Below, piece after piece: positions 1 to 12,610 of a stretch of 64,000 nucleotides of DNA. This DNA comes from Lucifuga dentata. Taxonomy: Eukaryota; Chordata; Actinopteri; Ophidiiformes; Bythitidae. The translations under genes and the position numbers were made by a program. Each line of letters starts with the position of its first letter. The stretch's first letter is position 1. The notes beneath the pieces were generated by a model. The model saw nothing but the letters and a program-made list of their open reading frames with translations, ran no database searches and had not been told where the DNA came from. The stretch spans positions 248,001 to 312,000 of the forward strand of contig VXCM01000227.1 of the NCBI GenBank assembly GCA_014773175.1, written 5' to 3'.

Positions 1-1230
1 TTAGTCATCAGATATTATCAGGCTGTCAAGTTCAGTCATTAAAAGCTTTTTTGAATACCGTATATACTTGACCATAAGCCAACCCCCGATTTTGACCTGC
101 AAATTTAGATTTTTAAAGAAACCCGTATATAAGCCGACCCCCTGATGTTGTTCCATCAATTTATTTGTTTAGCAAATTACCTGTTTTTTGCTGAGAATTG
201 CCATAGTATTCCTGTGATTTTCTGAAAATAATCCACATACTGGTACCGGTAAATAGCTGATATTAAATAAATAGATATTAAATATTAAATAAATAGTATT
301 ATATTAAATAAATATTAAATAAATAGTAAATAGCTGATAATAGTGACATTAGCTAACATTAAGTTTTCTGGACTCCTCTTCCTCGTCTGAATCGCATTGA
401 TGAAGGTAAGGAAAGCTTTACAAATGAGCTATAATTATCATGGCACTTATTTAGCTGTGTAATTATGGTGGGTTTTTAAAAAAAAAATTTTATTTTTATT
501 TTTTTTAAGAATCTCACCCATTACATGTTTTCAGTAATTATTCTGTACCTGAGTCGATGTGGGTCTGTCTATGTGCTGGACATTCCTCGGTTTGGAGTTT
601 TGGAATTCCCTCAGCCAACCCCCCTGAAACATTCATGTATATATTATTTATTGCATTCAGAAATAAGGAAGAGTTTGCAGGTTGATGTCAGTCGATTGAT
701 GTTTTAGTTATAAAAACAAAATCAAATTCCAAGAGGGCAGAGCCAAATTCCTTATATACTCAACTATAGGCCGATCTCGAGTATAAGCCGACCCTGATTT
801 TGATCTGCAAATTTAGATTTTAAAGAAACCTGCACATAAGCCGACCCTCTGATGTTGTTCCATCAATTTATTTGTTTAGCAAATTACCTGTTTTTCTGGG
901 TATTATCATAGTATTCCTCTGATTTTCTGAAAATAATCCACGTATCAGTAAACATGATATTTATTTCAGCAGCTGATTACCGTAACTGACAGATCACGGC
1001 TTACTGGCCGCCGCAAAATGTGCTGAATAAGATGTTTAGTCAGGAAATACATCATTCTAAGGTATGATTTAAACTATTTTCCATGGGTAGTGGTAATGGG
1101 TAGTATTTCCACCCCTGGAAATTTCATTTTCTGGGATCCGAATTACTTGTGTATAAACCAACCCCCGATTTACGTTGTGAAATTTGGTTTAAAAAAAAAC
1201 TCGGCTTATACTCAAGTATATACGGTACTT
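1..1230. repeat. Two copies of a MITE with TACCGTATATACT termini
   Basis: A partial copy begins near base 53 and a second, nearly complete copy runs from about 750 to 1227. Both share an inner block beginning GATTTTGA.CTGCAAATTTAG followed by a stretch with GATGTTGTTCCATCAATTTA. The right end at 1204-1227 is the inverted form of the left end, with a terminal repeat of about 25 bp. A third copy lies at 14881-15311. Bases 274-345 are low-complexity AAATA-type sequence. No coding content is visible. The superfamily is not identified; TA lies at both ends of the third copy. Confidence 0.7.
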
Positions 1231-2404
1231 GAAATTCTCAAATTTTCACCTCAGTCCTCTCCTCCCTGCACAGGAGGGCTGACAGTATAACAGAAAACTC
1301 CCTTAATGAACCCACTTGAGATGTCAGAAGCTGGCAGCTCTGACACACTTTGGTCTTCAACAAAACACTCACACACACACACACTCGGCTCCATTTCAAG
1401 ATGGCTTACATCACATGACAGAAATGGAGCTCTCTGGGCTAGGTGATGATAGATCCTGAAATAATGTCAGAGGCAGTTAACGAGGGCTCCTCTGGTGAGA
1501 AAGCGTGACAGTACAAAGGCTGCGAGGACCAAAGAGTGATGAGGAATGTAACGAACCTGGAAGTTAAGAGTCTTACAGGGAAAATCGGTTCCAGAAACGC
1601 ATAAATTACACAAGATGGGGAGTAGTAATGGTCATCACGGTCTGAAACAATAAAAACACAGAGAATCAGTTCAGTGTGTGTGTGTGTGTGTATGATGCCT
1701 TATCACTGCTGCTGAAGAGGTCAAGTCAGGACACAAGTCATACTGTCAGGCTGGACCGTCTCCTCTCAACTTACACAACAGTTGTCCTACATCTGTTTCT
1801 CTTTTTTTTCTTTCTCTCCATCTTTCCATCTTTCTCTCTCTCTCTCTCTCTCTTCTGTGTGGATTTCTGTTGATGTTCTGTTGGCCTCAAAGCAGAGCAG
1901 TTTGGTTACAGGATGATATGATGGAGAGCAGCAATCTCAGACAAAAGGGAGGCGTTAAACTGGAAATGCTGATCATCTGATGGCTGACAGCTTTGAGACG
2001 TTAATCTTCTCCCGTCTGGACTGGAATTAATTCGTCTGGTCTGATTTGTCTTTAATAATTATAGATTTTTATGCTATGTCACACTTAATAATTCAGTATT
2101 TTCTGGACATAGGGCCAGGGGCATAGCAAAAAAAATTTTGGGCTCTATGCATATGTGTTATCTGAGTGCCCTGTCATAAGCCCTAAGTCAAGATTTTAAA
2201 AAAAAACATAGTTTTATCTAGTTTTATCTAACAAACTAGTTTTATCTTAGTTTTCTAACACCTGTATTATGAAAGGTTTACTCTATTTCAAAATAAAAGA
2301 CAACTGAGCAAGAAAATATGCAACATTTTGCAATAAAACTGCCAAGATTCCGGTTGCAGTTGGTGCTTTAAGTTCAGACTATCAACCAATTTATTCAGAC
2401 TTTT
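1231..2404. other. Intergenic DNA, no gene seen
   Basis: This stretch holds short AC, TG (1674-1690) and CT (1836-1852) runs, and no reading frame resembling a known protein. It lies far downstream of the foxo1 stop codon on the minus strand. Confidence 0.6.
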
Positions 2405-2785
2405 AAGATTTTTGATCTCAGCCAAGGAGGTTCTGTTTTCATATGCACCTTTTGATGGGTTTATTTGTTTGGTTGTTAGTCAAAATTATTCAAAAATCTC
2501 TGAACCAATTTTGATGAAAATTAAAGTTGGGTCATGGCCCAGATAAGAACCAGCTAAATGTTTCTGAATCTGGATCCAGGAGCAGATCCAGATATATTTA
2601 TCTGTGATAGAATATCCTGGATCTCAATCAATTTGATAAAACTCCTGCATCTTATGACAAATAAAGCAATTGATATTATTTTTCTCTTTAGACAAGTATA
2701 CTATTAAAACAAGACAAATGTTGTCTTGGCTGTTTTAACCTTGGCTGAGGTACGAACTCTTATAAGTGCTCCTCTGGTTGTTATG
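2405..2785. repeat. Interspersed element with CAGCCAAGGAGGTT / CCTTGGCTGAGG ends
   Basis: The left side reads CTCAGCCAAGGAGGTTCTG and the right side CCTTGGCTGAGGTACGAACT, which are inverted forms of each other. The interior includes TGAACCAATTTTGATGAAA, a pattern common in fish non-coding transposon remnants. A related, shorter fragment is seen near 58765-58905 inside mtus2 (AGCCGAGGCGGTTATG). Confidence 0.6.
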
Positions 2786-3116
2786 ACATTAAAAAGTTAG
2801 AAATATAAAATGTAGGCAAAAATAACCTGCTCCGTCCTCTTTGGGGTCCCAGTCGATCAGTTCTACTATTCTTTCTCCCTGCAAACAGACAAACTAAAAA
2901 CAGCTTGGAGATGAACCGACTATTTGAAATTCTGCTGGCAGGGTGCAGCAGTAGAGCTCAGCTGAGACTGGTGGCACCCATGGGTTATGTTGTGCACGTC
3001 GCTGGTTCACTAGTTAGGCCCCATTGCTCGCTGTCTGCTGGGCCTGGTGCTGGGCAAAGTCTCCCTGGGACTTATTTATGTCACCTGCAGAGCTCTGGAG
3101 AGACCCCACCACACCT

Positions 3117-3153
3117 ACACACACACACACACACATACACACACACACACACN

Positions 3154-3198
<45 letters not shown>
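3117..3198. repeat. (AC)n microsatellite split by a single N
   Basis: Dinucleotide AC run of about 80 bp, interrupted by one TA-containing unit and by an N at 3153. Long open frames on both strands here (poly-His/Thr or poly-Cys/Val) are by-products of the repeat. True length is unknown because the N probably marks an unresolved contig overlap. Confidence 0.95.
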
Positions 3199-3199
<1 letters not shown>

Positions 3200-3838
3200 G
3201 CATGCATGCACAGGCTTGCATATGCTGCAAAAGGAAAAATGTGATAAAGTAGATAAGTTTGGGGAAAAAAACACATCTCTAACTGTATCTTGTTGTTCAC
3301 ATTTTGAGTTTGTTCAAAATATGCAGTGATGTTTAATTCATTTCTAAAGCATTTAATGGGAAATTTGACATAATTAGAGCTCTTTATGAATCTGAAAGAA
3401 CTCTCATCATGTTTATGCAAAACCTGTCAGTGTTATTGAACTGTGAATAGAACAATAATGGATTTGAATGTGATGGATTCATATTATTTTGATGATCATA
3501 AAACTTTTTACTCTTGATGACTGAAGATTTGCAGTAAATCACATTAGAAAAAACAACCAAACATACCAATATAACAATGTATGCTATCAGAGCATAATTT
3601 CTTTTAAGCCTGTCTGTACATATAGTTCTAGTCTGAGTCACAATGTTTCTGAAAAGGCTTTTCACTTTCTGGTGAGAACTAAATATCTCCATGTTTGGTG
3701 CTTTTATGTAACTTGAAGGATTATATTTATCACTGCATAAAATCATTAGAAACCCTTAAGAATTTAAAATACATTGCTTGAAACAAGCTTGTTTCTTCTT
3801 AAATATACGTTCACATGCTTCTTTTAGGAAAAGAAAGA

Positions 3839-3961
3839 ACATTTTCAAAAAAAAAAAAAGCTGCAGCTGACTTTATCAGAATCAGAATTCTTTTATTTGN
3901 ACATTTTCAAAAAAAAAAAAAGCTGCAGCTGACTTTATCAGAATCAGAATTCTTTTATTTG
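3839..3961. repeat. 61-bp duplicate on both sides of a single N (assembly artefact)
   Basis: Bases 3839-3899 and 3901-3961 are the same 61-bp sequence with one N at 3900 between them. The arrangement matches an unmerged overlap between contig ends rather than a biological tandem repeat. Confidence 0.85.
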
Positions 3962-4230
3962 CCAAGTACAAGTGCATAAGGGATTTCTCTTAGTGCATTT
4001 GCTTTTCAGAGAGATGGAGTAAAACAAGGTGCTCCTGTTGCAAAGAGACACTTGTGGGTACAGAACATCCTCCGTTAGAGAGAGAGAGAGCGATGAGGAG
4101 CTTTTAATAATCTCATCCAGGAGCTCCAGTTTGACAATGTCATATTCCCATACCATCAGCACTAGCCTCTCCACAAGGACATCCGTGTTCCTGTCGGGTC
4201 CTCGGAGCATTCTGTTCTTCTCGTGATGAT
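3935..4230. repeat. Fish interspersed repeat beginning CAGAATCAGAATTCTTTTAT
   Basis: The start, followed by TTGCCAAGTACAAGTGCA and AGGGATTTCTCTTAGTGCA, is a pattern I recognise from repeats common in teleost genomes. The class (LINE 3' tail or other) is not certain. No coding region is visible. Confidence 0.45.
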
Positions 4231-7200
4231 TGGTCAGCTAGTTAAGCTCTTGAGTAAATGAAATTTCTTAAATTTCAAAAAGCNCCCCCCCAAATAGATA
4301 AATAAATAGAAATCAGCTGACCTCGACATTCTAAAGCCTTTGGATTGCACGTAAAAAAATAAAAAAATAGGTCCTACACATGAATGTACCCTCATTTCTG
4401 AAAAGCTTTGAGATATATAGTTCTCGCAGACATGCTATAATAGTTTAGGACTCATAAATGCTATATTAAGGAGATTAGAATTGCAATGAAATAAATGGCA
4501 CTGTGGTGTAAAATCTCAGACAAGCTTAATGAGTAGAAGAAACAGCTTTGATTACCTTATTAATGAAGCAGCAGCAGGAAGCTGATGACATCACAGCTTG
4601 GACTGTTGGCCTCAGTATTCTACTATCAAGAGAGTTACTGAGTTTGCAAGTATTGACTTAACTTTTCAGTTCAGGGAATTCTAAAAATTCAGAACTTATC
4701 GTTTAAGGCTTTGATGTCTCTCAAGTCTAAAAGTTGCTCTTTTTTTCCCAAATCGAAATAGAGGCTTGTGCAAATACTGCTGCATGTTGGAAAATGTGGG
4801 AAAAAACGTGAAAAAACAAATGAAGGAAGGAGTGTGAGCTGCTTGGTAAATCAGTGTGTCCTCACAGTGCGTGTGTGTGTGTCCTGACATGGCCCCTGCA
4901 GCCTAACCGCATTTTGCCTCCTTGTACCCAGGGGAACATAAGGATCGCATATGCCTTTGGCAGGAGTCCACACCCACATTCCTCAGCTATGTGCTCACAA
5001 GCACCCTCTCTAACACCTCCCCCCCCCAACGCGCCACCCATCTCCCTCCCACCTCAATCTGACACCAAAACTGGCCCACATTTCTGTGCGCTGTACACAA
5101 ATCCAAATACTGACTTTTTGGTGGACGCAGGCAGAGGTGATGTGTTTGGTTTGCCACTTTGTGAAGAGTTTTGAGGCCTGACGCAGTTTTCAGCATTTGA
5201 TGGCATGAGCGTGGACTGTGCAGTTTTGAAGTTTATGGAACAGAAAATATAAACATTGAGTAACTAAGTACATTTATTCGAGAACTCTGCTTAAGTATAA
5301 ATTCAAGATTTCTGACCTTTTACTCAAATGAATGACTTCATACTTACACTGCATTTCAGAAGGAAATATTGTACTTTTTACTCATTTATCTTCATATTTA
5401 TTTAACTGATAACTTTAGCGACTAGCAGATTCAGATTTAGAAATGCAAGATAAAAATCATAAAATTTGCGAATCTTCCTTCTGTCTTTCCTCTTTGCTTC
5501 ATTCTTTCTGTCCTTACATCTTTCATCCTTACCTTCCTTTCTTCTAGCCTTTCTTTTTTCTACCTTCCTTCCATCTTTATTTCACTCCTTCTGTTATTCT
5601 TCCACTGATCTGAAAATCCAGCAGCTCATTGCGCTTCTGTAGGTTTTCATCTTCAAATTCAAACTTTTACTTCAGATTCTTCAGTATATTTTACATCTCA
5701 TACTTAATCGCATCTGCTTAAGTGTAAATTTGCATGAAGGAATTTTGCATTGAGTATTTTCCCACTGTAGCTTGATGGTATTATGGTATTTGAGTTCTGT
5801 TTCTTCCAGTACTGCTGTGGAATGAGATTGAGCTCGTCTACCTATAGCTGCAAGAATGCTTTTCACAGGAATTTGCTACGGTGTGAAATTCAGCCCTGTG
5901 GGGACGAGCTGCAAGAGGTAAAGTGAATAAAAGTGAGACAGTAAAATAAGAGAGAAAAGAGTCAAGACTGCAGCTGGTGTTAACTCTCTGAAGAGACACC
6001 TCTCAGCTCCACCCTTTTATGGGACGAGTCCCCAGTGACTCATCCAGCTAAAGGTTATCTTTTACTTACAAGTCAAAGTCAAAGACACTGGGCCAGAGAG
6101 GCCGTGCAGTTTGCTGTGTGGGGTGACTGGGTTCAGAGTCGGGGGTGCACGGTGGGGAATGTGGCTCTTAGGAAAAGCCTAAGAGGAATCATTATATTGG
6201 AAGAAATGAGACGCCAGAACTGGGAGTGCAGCATATGAGGAGAATTTTCAAGCTTTTATAAAACATGCATCTGCAGATGTCTTGAATCTGCTGTTCTGGG
6301 ATCCTTCATTTTCCTGTGACATTTCCTCTCCAGCGTTTTAAGTGTGGATGCTGGATGGAGGAAGAAAGTGGGGAATATATTCTTTTCACTTCCAATTACT
6401 CCTCAAATACTTCAACTTTCAGGAAAATTCTAATAGTCTTCGTCAAATATACAACATATTGTTCATAATTGAAGTCCAACCACACAACTGACTTGCTCTA
6501 CCTGAGTCTCTTTGACCTGGAAATGTCAACTGGCATATTAGTTTAGACGAAAAAGTGACCTCAGGCCAGTCAACCTGCTCATTTGTTTTGTCCCTGAAGG
6601 CAACACATTCTCCTGTGCAGTTATTAGTGTATAATACAAAGTGCTGAACAAGCAGCATGTTTCATGTACACAATAATTTGTGTACCTACAAATCAGTGAC
6701 AACTGCTGTGAGTTGCGTCTTAATTCAGGTTCAGGATCCTCTGCAGTTTGTATGTCAGGACCATTTACATCATTACAGGCTGACAATTCAAAAGCTCCTC
6801 CAACTACAGCTAAGAAAGGCAGCCCGCTGTGGTCAAATTTGAAGGGATCAGCACTCCGCAAACCACAATTCATTATGCGCTGGTTATTTGTGTCTTTATT
6901 GTCCTCAAGGTTGGGAAAATCATGTGACCATGTCATATTTATAAACTATTTGTGTTCACCAAGTTAATGAAAATGCACCGCAGGATGTACCTAAAGCACC
7001 GTCGGTTTGGGTCTCTGCAGGATTCGTCTGATTTTGAGAGGATGTGCAGGTTCAGCTGAGTCTTCCTCAGGAGAACCCATCTTCTCTGGGTTCTCTTAAG
7101 GGTCCTACCCCTGAAATGGGACACAAAGCTGTGGTTTATAGGAAGCCCAAGACAGTTCTAGCTACTGTGTTTTCTTGAAGTCCTCCTGGAAAGTTCTGAC

Positions 7201-7810
7201 AGATGTGTTGGGAAATTGGTGTTACAACATAAAGGTTGTTCAAGTGGTTTTATTTGGAACATTATGGACTTGGCGGGAAAATCGCTTTGTGTATATTTAG
7301 CTTTTTTCCCGACAAAGACACCTCATTTACTCCAGCTACATAAACATCAGGAGATTCGCATTAGGTGTGCAATTCATGTTTTTTCGTATTTTTGTATACA
7401 TAATAAACCACTAAATTACATGACAACTGTTTATTAAGTTTCAAGGTTTTATTGAAGAAGATGCAAGGGGTCTTGATTAACCGTGAAATAGAAGTAGTTT
7501 TAGTTTTTAAAGCTGTATCGTGGGCACATGCGTGTTTCGTAAAAGTCTGAGCTTTGTGGGGCCGTTCATGTGGCCTCATCTCATATTTACGATATTTCTG
7601 ATACGACTTGAATGCACCTTGTGTTTCACCTCTTTATAGTTATAGCTTGTTAGCATGGGGTCTTTAGCTTAGCCTAAGTTCAAACGAGCCATGCTAGCAT
7701 GTAGCTTTCTAGGCACCTCATTAGCCAACATGCTAATTAAATATCATGATCATGAATTAATGGTTTAAAGAAAGTAATAGTTATGCTAATGGTTATGCTA
7801 AATACAACTC
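4231..7810. other. Intergenic DNA, no gene seen
   Basis: About 3.6 kb without a recognisable protein, RNA gene or strong repeat. It contains an N at 4284 beside a C run, a TTCC/TTTC-rich stretch at 5475-5600, and several open frames of 60-130 codons. None of those frames shows domain-like composition, splice support or similarity I know. Confidence 0.55.
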
Positions 7811-7935
7811 ATAATTTACATATTTGGCTCCTCCCTCTTGGAGTTTGATTTTGTTTTTATAACTAAAACGTCAATCTGCAAACTCTTCCTTATTATTGAA
7901 TGCAATAAATAATATACTCATGAATGTTTTGTCAT
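7811..7935 (-). repeat. Inverted copy of a repeat segment also at about 625-745
   Basis: Read on the minus strand this matches 625-745 closely: the ATGCAATAAATAATATA block, the AAGGAAGAGTTTGCA block and the ACAAAATCAAA block occur in the same order. It is a fragment of the interspersed family that accompanies the element at the left edge. Confidence 0.65.
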
Positions 7936-10900
7936 ACAGAAAATAACAAAAACACACATCATTAACACAGAAGTACATTTATTTAAATCTTAATACATTA
8001 ATATTGAACAAGTTAGATATTCGTATTGATTGCAAAACACACAGCACAGTTTTAATTCATAATTGCTGTACATAAGTTAAATGTAACAGATTTTATTTTA
8101 AAATAAGTCATGGGAACTCTTCCTCTTGTTCTGAGGAGCACTTTGTTATAAAATGTAAGTAAAAGTGCAATAACATTCTACTCATAAAATTACAAAAATT
8201 GGTCCAGAATCTGCAATCTGAGCAGGACTTATCTGACAGACTAAATATTGTTTTTTTTTTCCACTTTAAAAATTGTAATATATCTTTACATTTTTTCGAT
8301 AATTTGCTTTTTTAGGCTATTTTCTAAAAACTGTTGCTAAATACAAGAAATACAACAATGTCAGTTTACAAAAGCTTAGCATATCGATCACTGCATCATC
8401 TATTTTCTGAATAAACTTCATTTTTCCCCAAATAACTATCTGGAACATAGTTTTGACAACAACAACAACAACAACATTATATCTCACAGCGCTATGATAC
8501 AATAAAATATATCTGTTGTAACTTCAAAGAAAATGAAAATATAACAATAGCAACATAAAATTAAGGAATACAATGCATAGAGTTAATCATTTAAAAATGT
8601 AGAGATATAATTTACTTAGTACAGCTCGTTTATTTTTCTATGTTTAGACTGAATCCTGTCTGACTACACGGATTCATTACAGTTAATCCTGACTTGAGTG
8701 ACCGGCACAAATATATATAATTCTGAACATATCACATGATAAAAATGCTAAATATATCAGTTTGACTTCAAAGGCAAGCTTGGCTATAGTACACTATGGC
8801 ATGTTTAGGTAGATAAAGGCAACACCGGGCACCAAAGCCACACAGCAGCTTTTTAATGGCTTCTACGCAGAGCCTTTTGAAATGCAAGAATTCATATTTT
8901 CCTCTTCTTAAACTTGCCACGTCTTTGAGAGCAACACCAGCGGCGTCCAATCAGGTGGCGCTACCGGCCAAACGTATGCAGGTTTTCATTCCAAAGTTAA
9001 TCACACTTAAAGTTCCCGTCTACTTGGACGTGTACTCATTTGTAGTTTTGGCATAAATGAAAATCTACATACTAACAGCCCTCGACAGCATCTGATCAGA
9101 CACCCACTGATGAATGTGGTTTTTGGAGAAATAATACAAAATTATTCAGGTTTAAAGGACCATACCACCTATTTTGCACGTTTGAGCCTAATATATTCAA
9201 TTTTCACACACGTAAGGTTATGGATAAATCATTTTGCAAAGGATAAAACCGCATTTCAGCTTTCCTGATATTTTGCAATATTTCTTAATCTTTCTAAATC
9301 AAATATTCAAGCAATACACCCACCTTAAAAATCAATGTTTCGCCTACTAATAGCTATGTAAAATTATGAAGTCACGGCCATTTAAATTTTTAGATAAACT
9401 CAGGTCTTCTTTTGGGACTATATTCCCCGATGGAGGCATACATTCACTCTACGCTTTTTGCACTTAAACGCTAAAATTACGTAACTTCTAAAAAAAAAAC
9501 CTGAATATACGTCTTGTTGGCGATGATGGATTACCTATCCCAAGAACATTTCAAGTATCAACAAGTTGATTTTAATAGCGTTCCAGAATGAACTGAAACC
9601 AGTTTAATTCACCGTTCCAGTAGTATGCTTTGAGAAATGATTGTCAGTAACCTTACATGTATGAAAATGNTTTAATTCACCGTTCCAGTAGTATGCTTTG
9701 AGAAATGATTGTCAGTAACCTTACATGTATGAAAATGGAATATATGAGGCTCAAACATGCAAAATGGGTGGTATGGTCCTTTAATAGGCAGTTTTCAGTT
9801 TTGGTTCTTATTTGTAAGCTGGTCTCTCACCCAACCAACCTATCAACTTTGCGCAATGCAGTTCGATTTACCGACCCAATCTTCACCAAGATTGTCAGAA
9901 TGATGTACAGCATTTGTGACTCTGCATAAGTCAAAGACTCTGACAAGCTAAATGTTAGTGAAGCAACATGAGGGAGAAGCAGCTTAGAAAATGCTAATGT
10001 ACAAGCTGGATAAGATACTTAACACTTAGTGGCGCTTTTCAGGGTCAAATGGAAAGACGATTAAAGCGAAGCTAATATTAACAGAAAAAGATTGGAGCTA
10101 CCAAGCCACGTTACCGTTAAACGTCATGGCAACCACGAAAACATGACCAAAGACACAGGGACAGGAAGAGGTAGGAGGGGCAGGGCTTAAAGGGAATCAG
10201 ACTTATCTAAATCAGTCATACAAAACTTTTGAGACAAAAAAAAAGGAAAATTTTTTGAAACTGAAAGAAAGAAAAAAGAAAAAAAAGCAAAAGCAGGGCA
10301 CTGAAAAAAATCACTGTACTACTTTTCTTCAAGACTGCTGGATTTGAGTATCTTCTGGACCGTAGTCATTTACAAAAAAAAAAAAAAAAAAAAAAGCCTT
10401 CAAGTCTGCAGTTGTCATCTAGTTTGTTAGGCACAATAAATAGGCCTCTGTGGTATTAAGGTTCAGAGTGACAAAGGACTCAAAGAACAATTCTGACATC
10501 TGTGTGCAGGTTACGCACCAGCATAAATCTATATTAACCCCAAATAATTTAGGTCTCAAATATATACTAAATCTAGTAAACATCTACTACATCATTTTAC
10601 TATACATTCTTATTGTATGTACAAGAAATGAGAAAATGTATTCATATTTTACAGCCTAATTGAGAAAATTTTCAAGCAACTCTACGTGTCGTCAAAAAGA
10701 ATTGGATCCAGTTTTTCTTCCGCTGCCTTGATTTTTGCTTTCACTCTGTAAACACTATTTACAATCTGAGAAAATACACTACAAGACCCAATTTTACAAA
10801 CTGTATGATGGCATATGTACATTCAGGCCATAACAAAGTGAGTTATTATGTAACATCATCCAAAGATCCCTTGAGAAGTCTGTCACTTCGCATCATGTAC

Positions 10901-11355
10901 ACGAACAACTCCAGCCCACAAAGACGTGAGCCGTATTACCTTCATAATCCATTTGTAGTGGTAATAATTATCACTACACTGCACACGCAAAAAGCCGGAT
11001 TGTTGAGAGTAAACAGTGTGGTTTAGGATTGTGCGGTTGTGAGGATTGTGCTGCTGTTGAGATGTATTTGGCAGTATATCATATGCAAAACATGGCAAAC
11101 ACAACCAAAATGTATATGTTATGTGTAACCAGAGAGTGTTTCAGTTTGGCTCTTATGTTAAGGCAAAATGTTTGGCACTTAATTTCTACAGAATATATGA
11201 TGTTTCAGGAATGATTCTGGCTTTGTCTTGACCATTTCAGGGAGCGTGATGGCGACAGATCATAACCAGCCTGACTGTTTTTGTCTAAAATGAATTCTGG
11301 GATTGTGTCTTTTGCCAAACAGCAACAACAGTAAGTCAGTTTTTAGTGACAGTTT
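7936..11355 (-). other. foxo1: Probable foxo1 3'UTR and downstream flank
   Basis: This AT-rich, gene-free sequence lies directly 3' of the foxo1 stop codon on the minus strand. Vertebrate foxo1 transcripts are known to carry 3'UTRs of a few kilobases, so part of this should be transcribed. Several minus-strand AATAAA signals are present (for example plus-strand TTTATT at about 7978 and 8092), so the true end cannot be chosen. A TTAA-type MITE occupies 9152-9784; if the long UTR is right, it lies inside the mRNA. Confidence 0.45.
9152..9784. mobile_element. TTAA-flanked palindromic MITE, copy A
   Basis: It starts TTAA-AGGACCATACC and ends GGTATGGTCCT-TTAA. The terminal inverted repeats extend for tens of bases through ATTTTGCA..TTTGAGCCTAATATATTCA. 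A 60-bp stretch is repeated on both sides of an N at 9670, so the true length is about 570 bp. No coding capacity. TTAA targets are known for the piggyBac and Kolobok superfamilies; the AGG terminus suggests the latter, without proof. Confidence 0.85.
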
Positions 11356-12610
11356 CTACCCTGACACCCAGCTATGGTTGGTGGTCTTCACCCCATGGGG
11401 GAAACCCTGCTGGGTCACCATCGGCTCAAAGTTGAAGTCCAGTGAGTCTCCGTCCATCAGAGTGTCATGGAGGACTGACTCCATGTCAAACTCGAACCTC
11501 TCGATGGACATGTCGTCCAGGTCACTGGGCAGCTTTTCTGGGTGTGAGGGCTGTGGCGGGCCTGGTCGGCCGTATCCGTTGGTGTTGAGGGGGCAGAATC
11601 CACCGGGCATGCCTCCCCCGCTGAGGTGGCCAGAGAGGCCATAAGGCATCTGCATCGGGCTTTTGGCTGCAGGCAAGCGCACGGTGCCGCTGCTGTGGTT
11701 CAGAGACATGAGCAATCGGCCGTTCATAGCCGCCGGCGTTGCTGGGGCTTGGCTGTGTACATTGTGGGGGTGAGTGNAGCAATCGGCCGTTCATAGCCGC
11801 CGGCGTTGCTGGGGCTTGGCTGTGTACATTGTGGGGGTGAGTGTGAGAGAGACCATGTGGGTGGCCGTTCCCTCCTCCCATGAGTTTGACTCCATGGTGG
11901 CTACTGCTGTACGGAGGCAGCATGCAGCCTCCGCTGGACTGAGACACCACCGTGTCCACTGAGGGCATCAGGTCTCCGTGCTGGTCTGTGTCTGACGTGA
12001 GCAGCTCCTTCAGGAGCCCGGCGGGGCAGCTGTACTGACCCATACCGGGCACAAAGCTGGGCTTACTCTCCGTCAGCGTCTGCAGCGGCATGGACGACAG
12101 CGTGTTCATTCCTGCTTGGCCGTACACACACTTGTGGTAGTCCTGCTGAGGCTGCGATCCCATGCTGGGGGAGCTGTAAGAGGGGTACCCAGGGCTGGCC
12201 TGCATCATAGGCGAAGGAGAGGACTGGGAGGACCCAGGTGTAGTAGCCCCTCCTCCAACCTGAGAGTTGTTGGGTGAGAGCAAATTCAGATTATCCAGAA
12301 GGTTCTCCATGACGTTCTCAGAGCTGTGTCCCAGAGAGCTGGTCATCTCTGTCAGGCTGGGCAGCGTGGCTGTCATCTTGCTCCCTGGGGCTCCTGGGTA
12401 GACCATATGTACGTCCCCGTCCCCGAGGTCGTCCTCAGGCATGAAGGGCGAGAGGCGGCCACTCAGAGTGCTGGCATTGGAGTTGGTCCGAGACCTGAAG
12501 CTGTTCCATGCGTCAAAGTCGTCGTTGCTGTGGGAGTTTGGGCTGCCGGGCCACTTTGAGTAGGATCCTGGGCTGTCAGCGCCCCCATCAGGGCCCCCCT
12601 GCAGGGACAG
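11356..12610 (-). CDS. foxo1: foxo1 coding exon 3 (regulatory and activation regions)
   Basis: The acceptor CACAG|CTG is at 12611. The exon begins [16 protein letters not shown] and ends at a TAG stop at 11356-11358. It encodes the third Akt/CK1 cluster ([17 protein letters not shown]), [21 protein letters not shown] and the acidic [19 protein letters not shown] activation region. A 66-bp block is present twice around an N at 11777; the extra 67 bases shift the frame. Removing one copy plus the N gives 395 uninterrupted codons before the stop. This looks like an assembly error, not a pseudogene. Confidence 0.95.

Noticed and set aside
2905..3420. Open frames of about 100 codons on both strands
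   Set aside because: Produced by the AC microsatellite and an N; poly-His/Thr and poly-Cys/Val content, no domain.
3384..3746. 120-codon minus-strand frame
   Set aside because: AT-rich chance frame with no recognisable domain, no splice context and no neighbouring exons.
6538..6936. 132-codon minus-strand frame
   Set aside because: No domain-like pattern or similarity I know; lies in intergenic DNA and overlaps frames on the other strand.
11356..12610. foxo1 as a pseudogene
   Set aside because: The only break coincides with an N-flanked duplicate; all other junctions, sites and the stop are intact.
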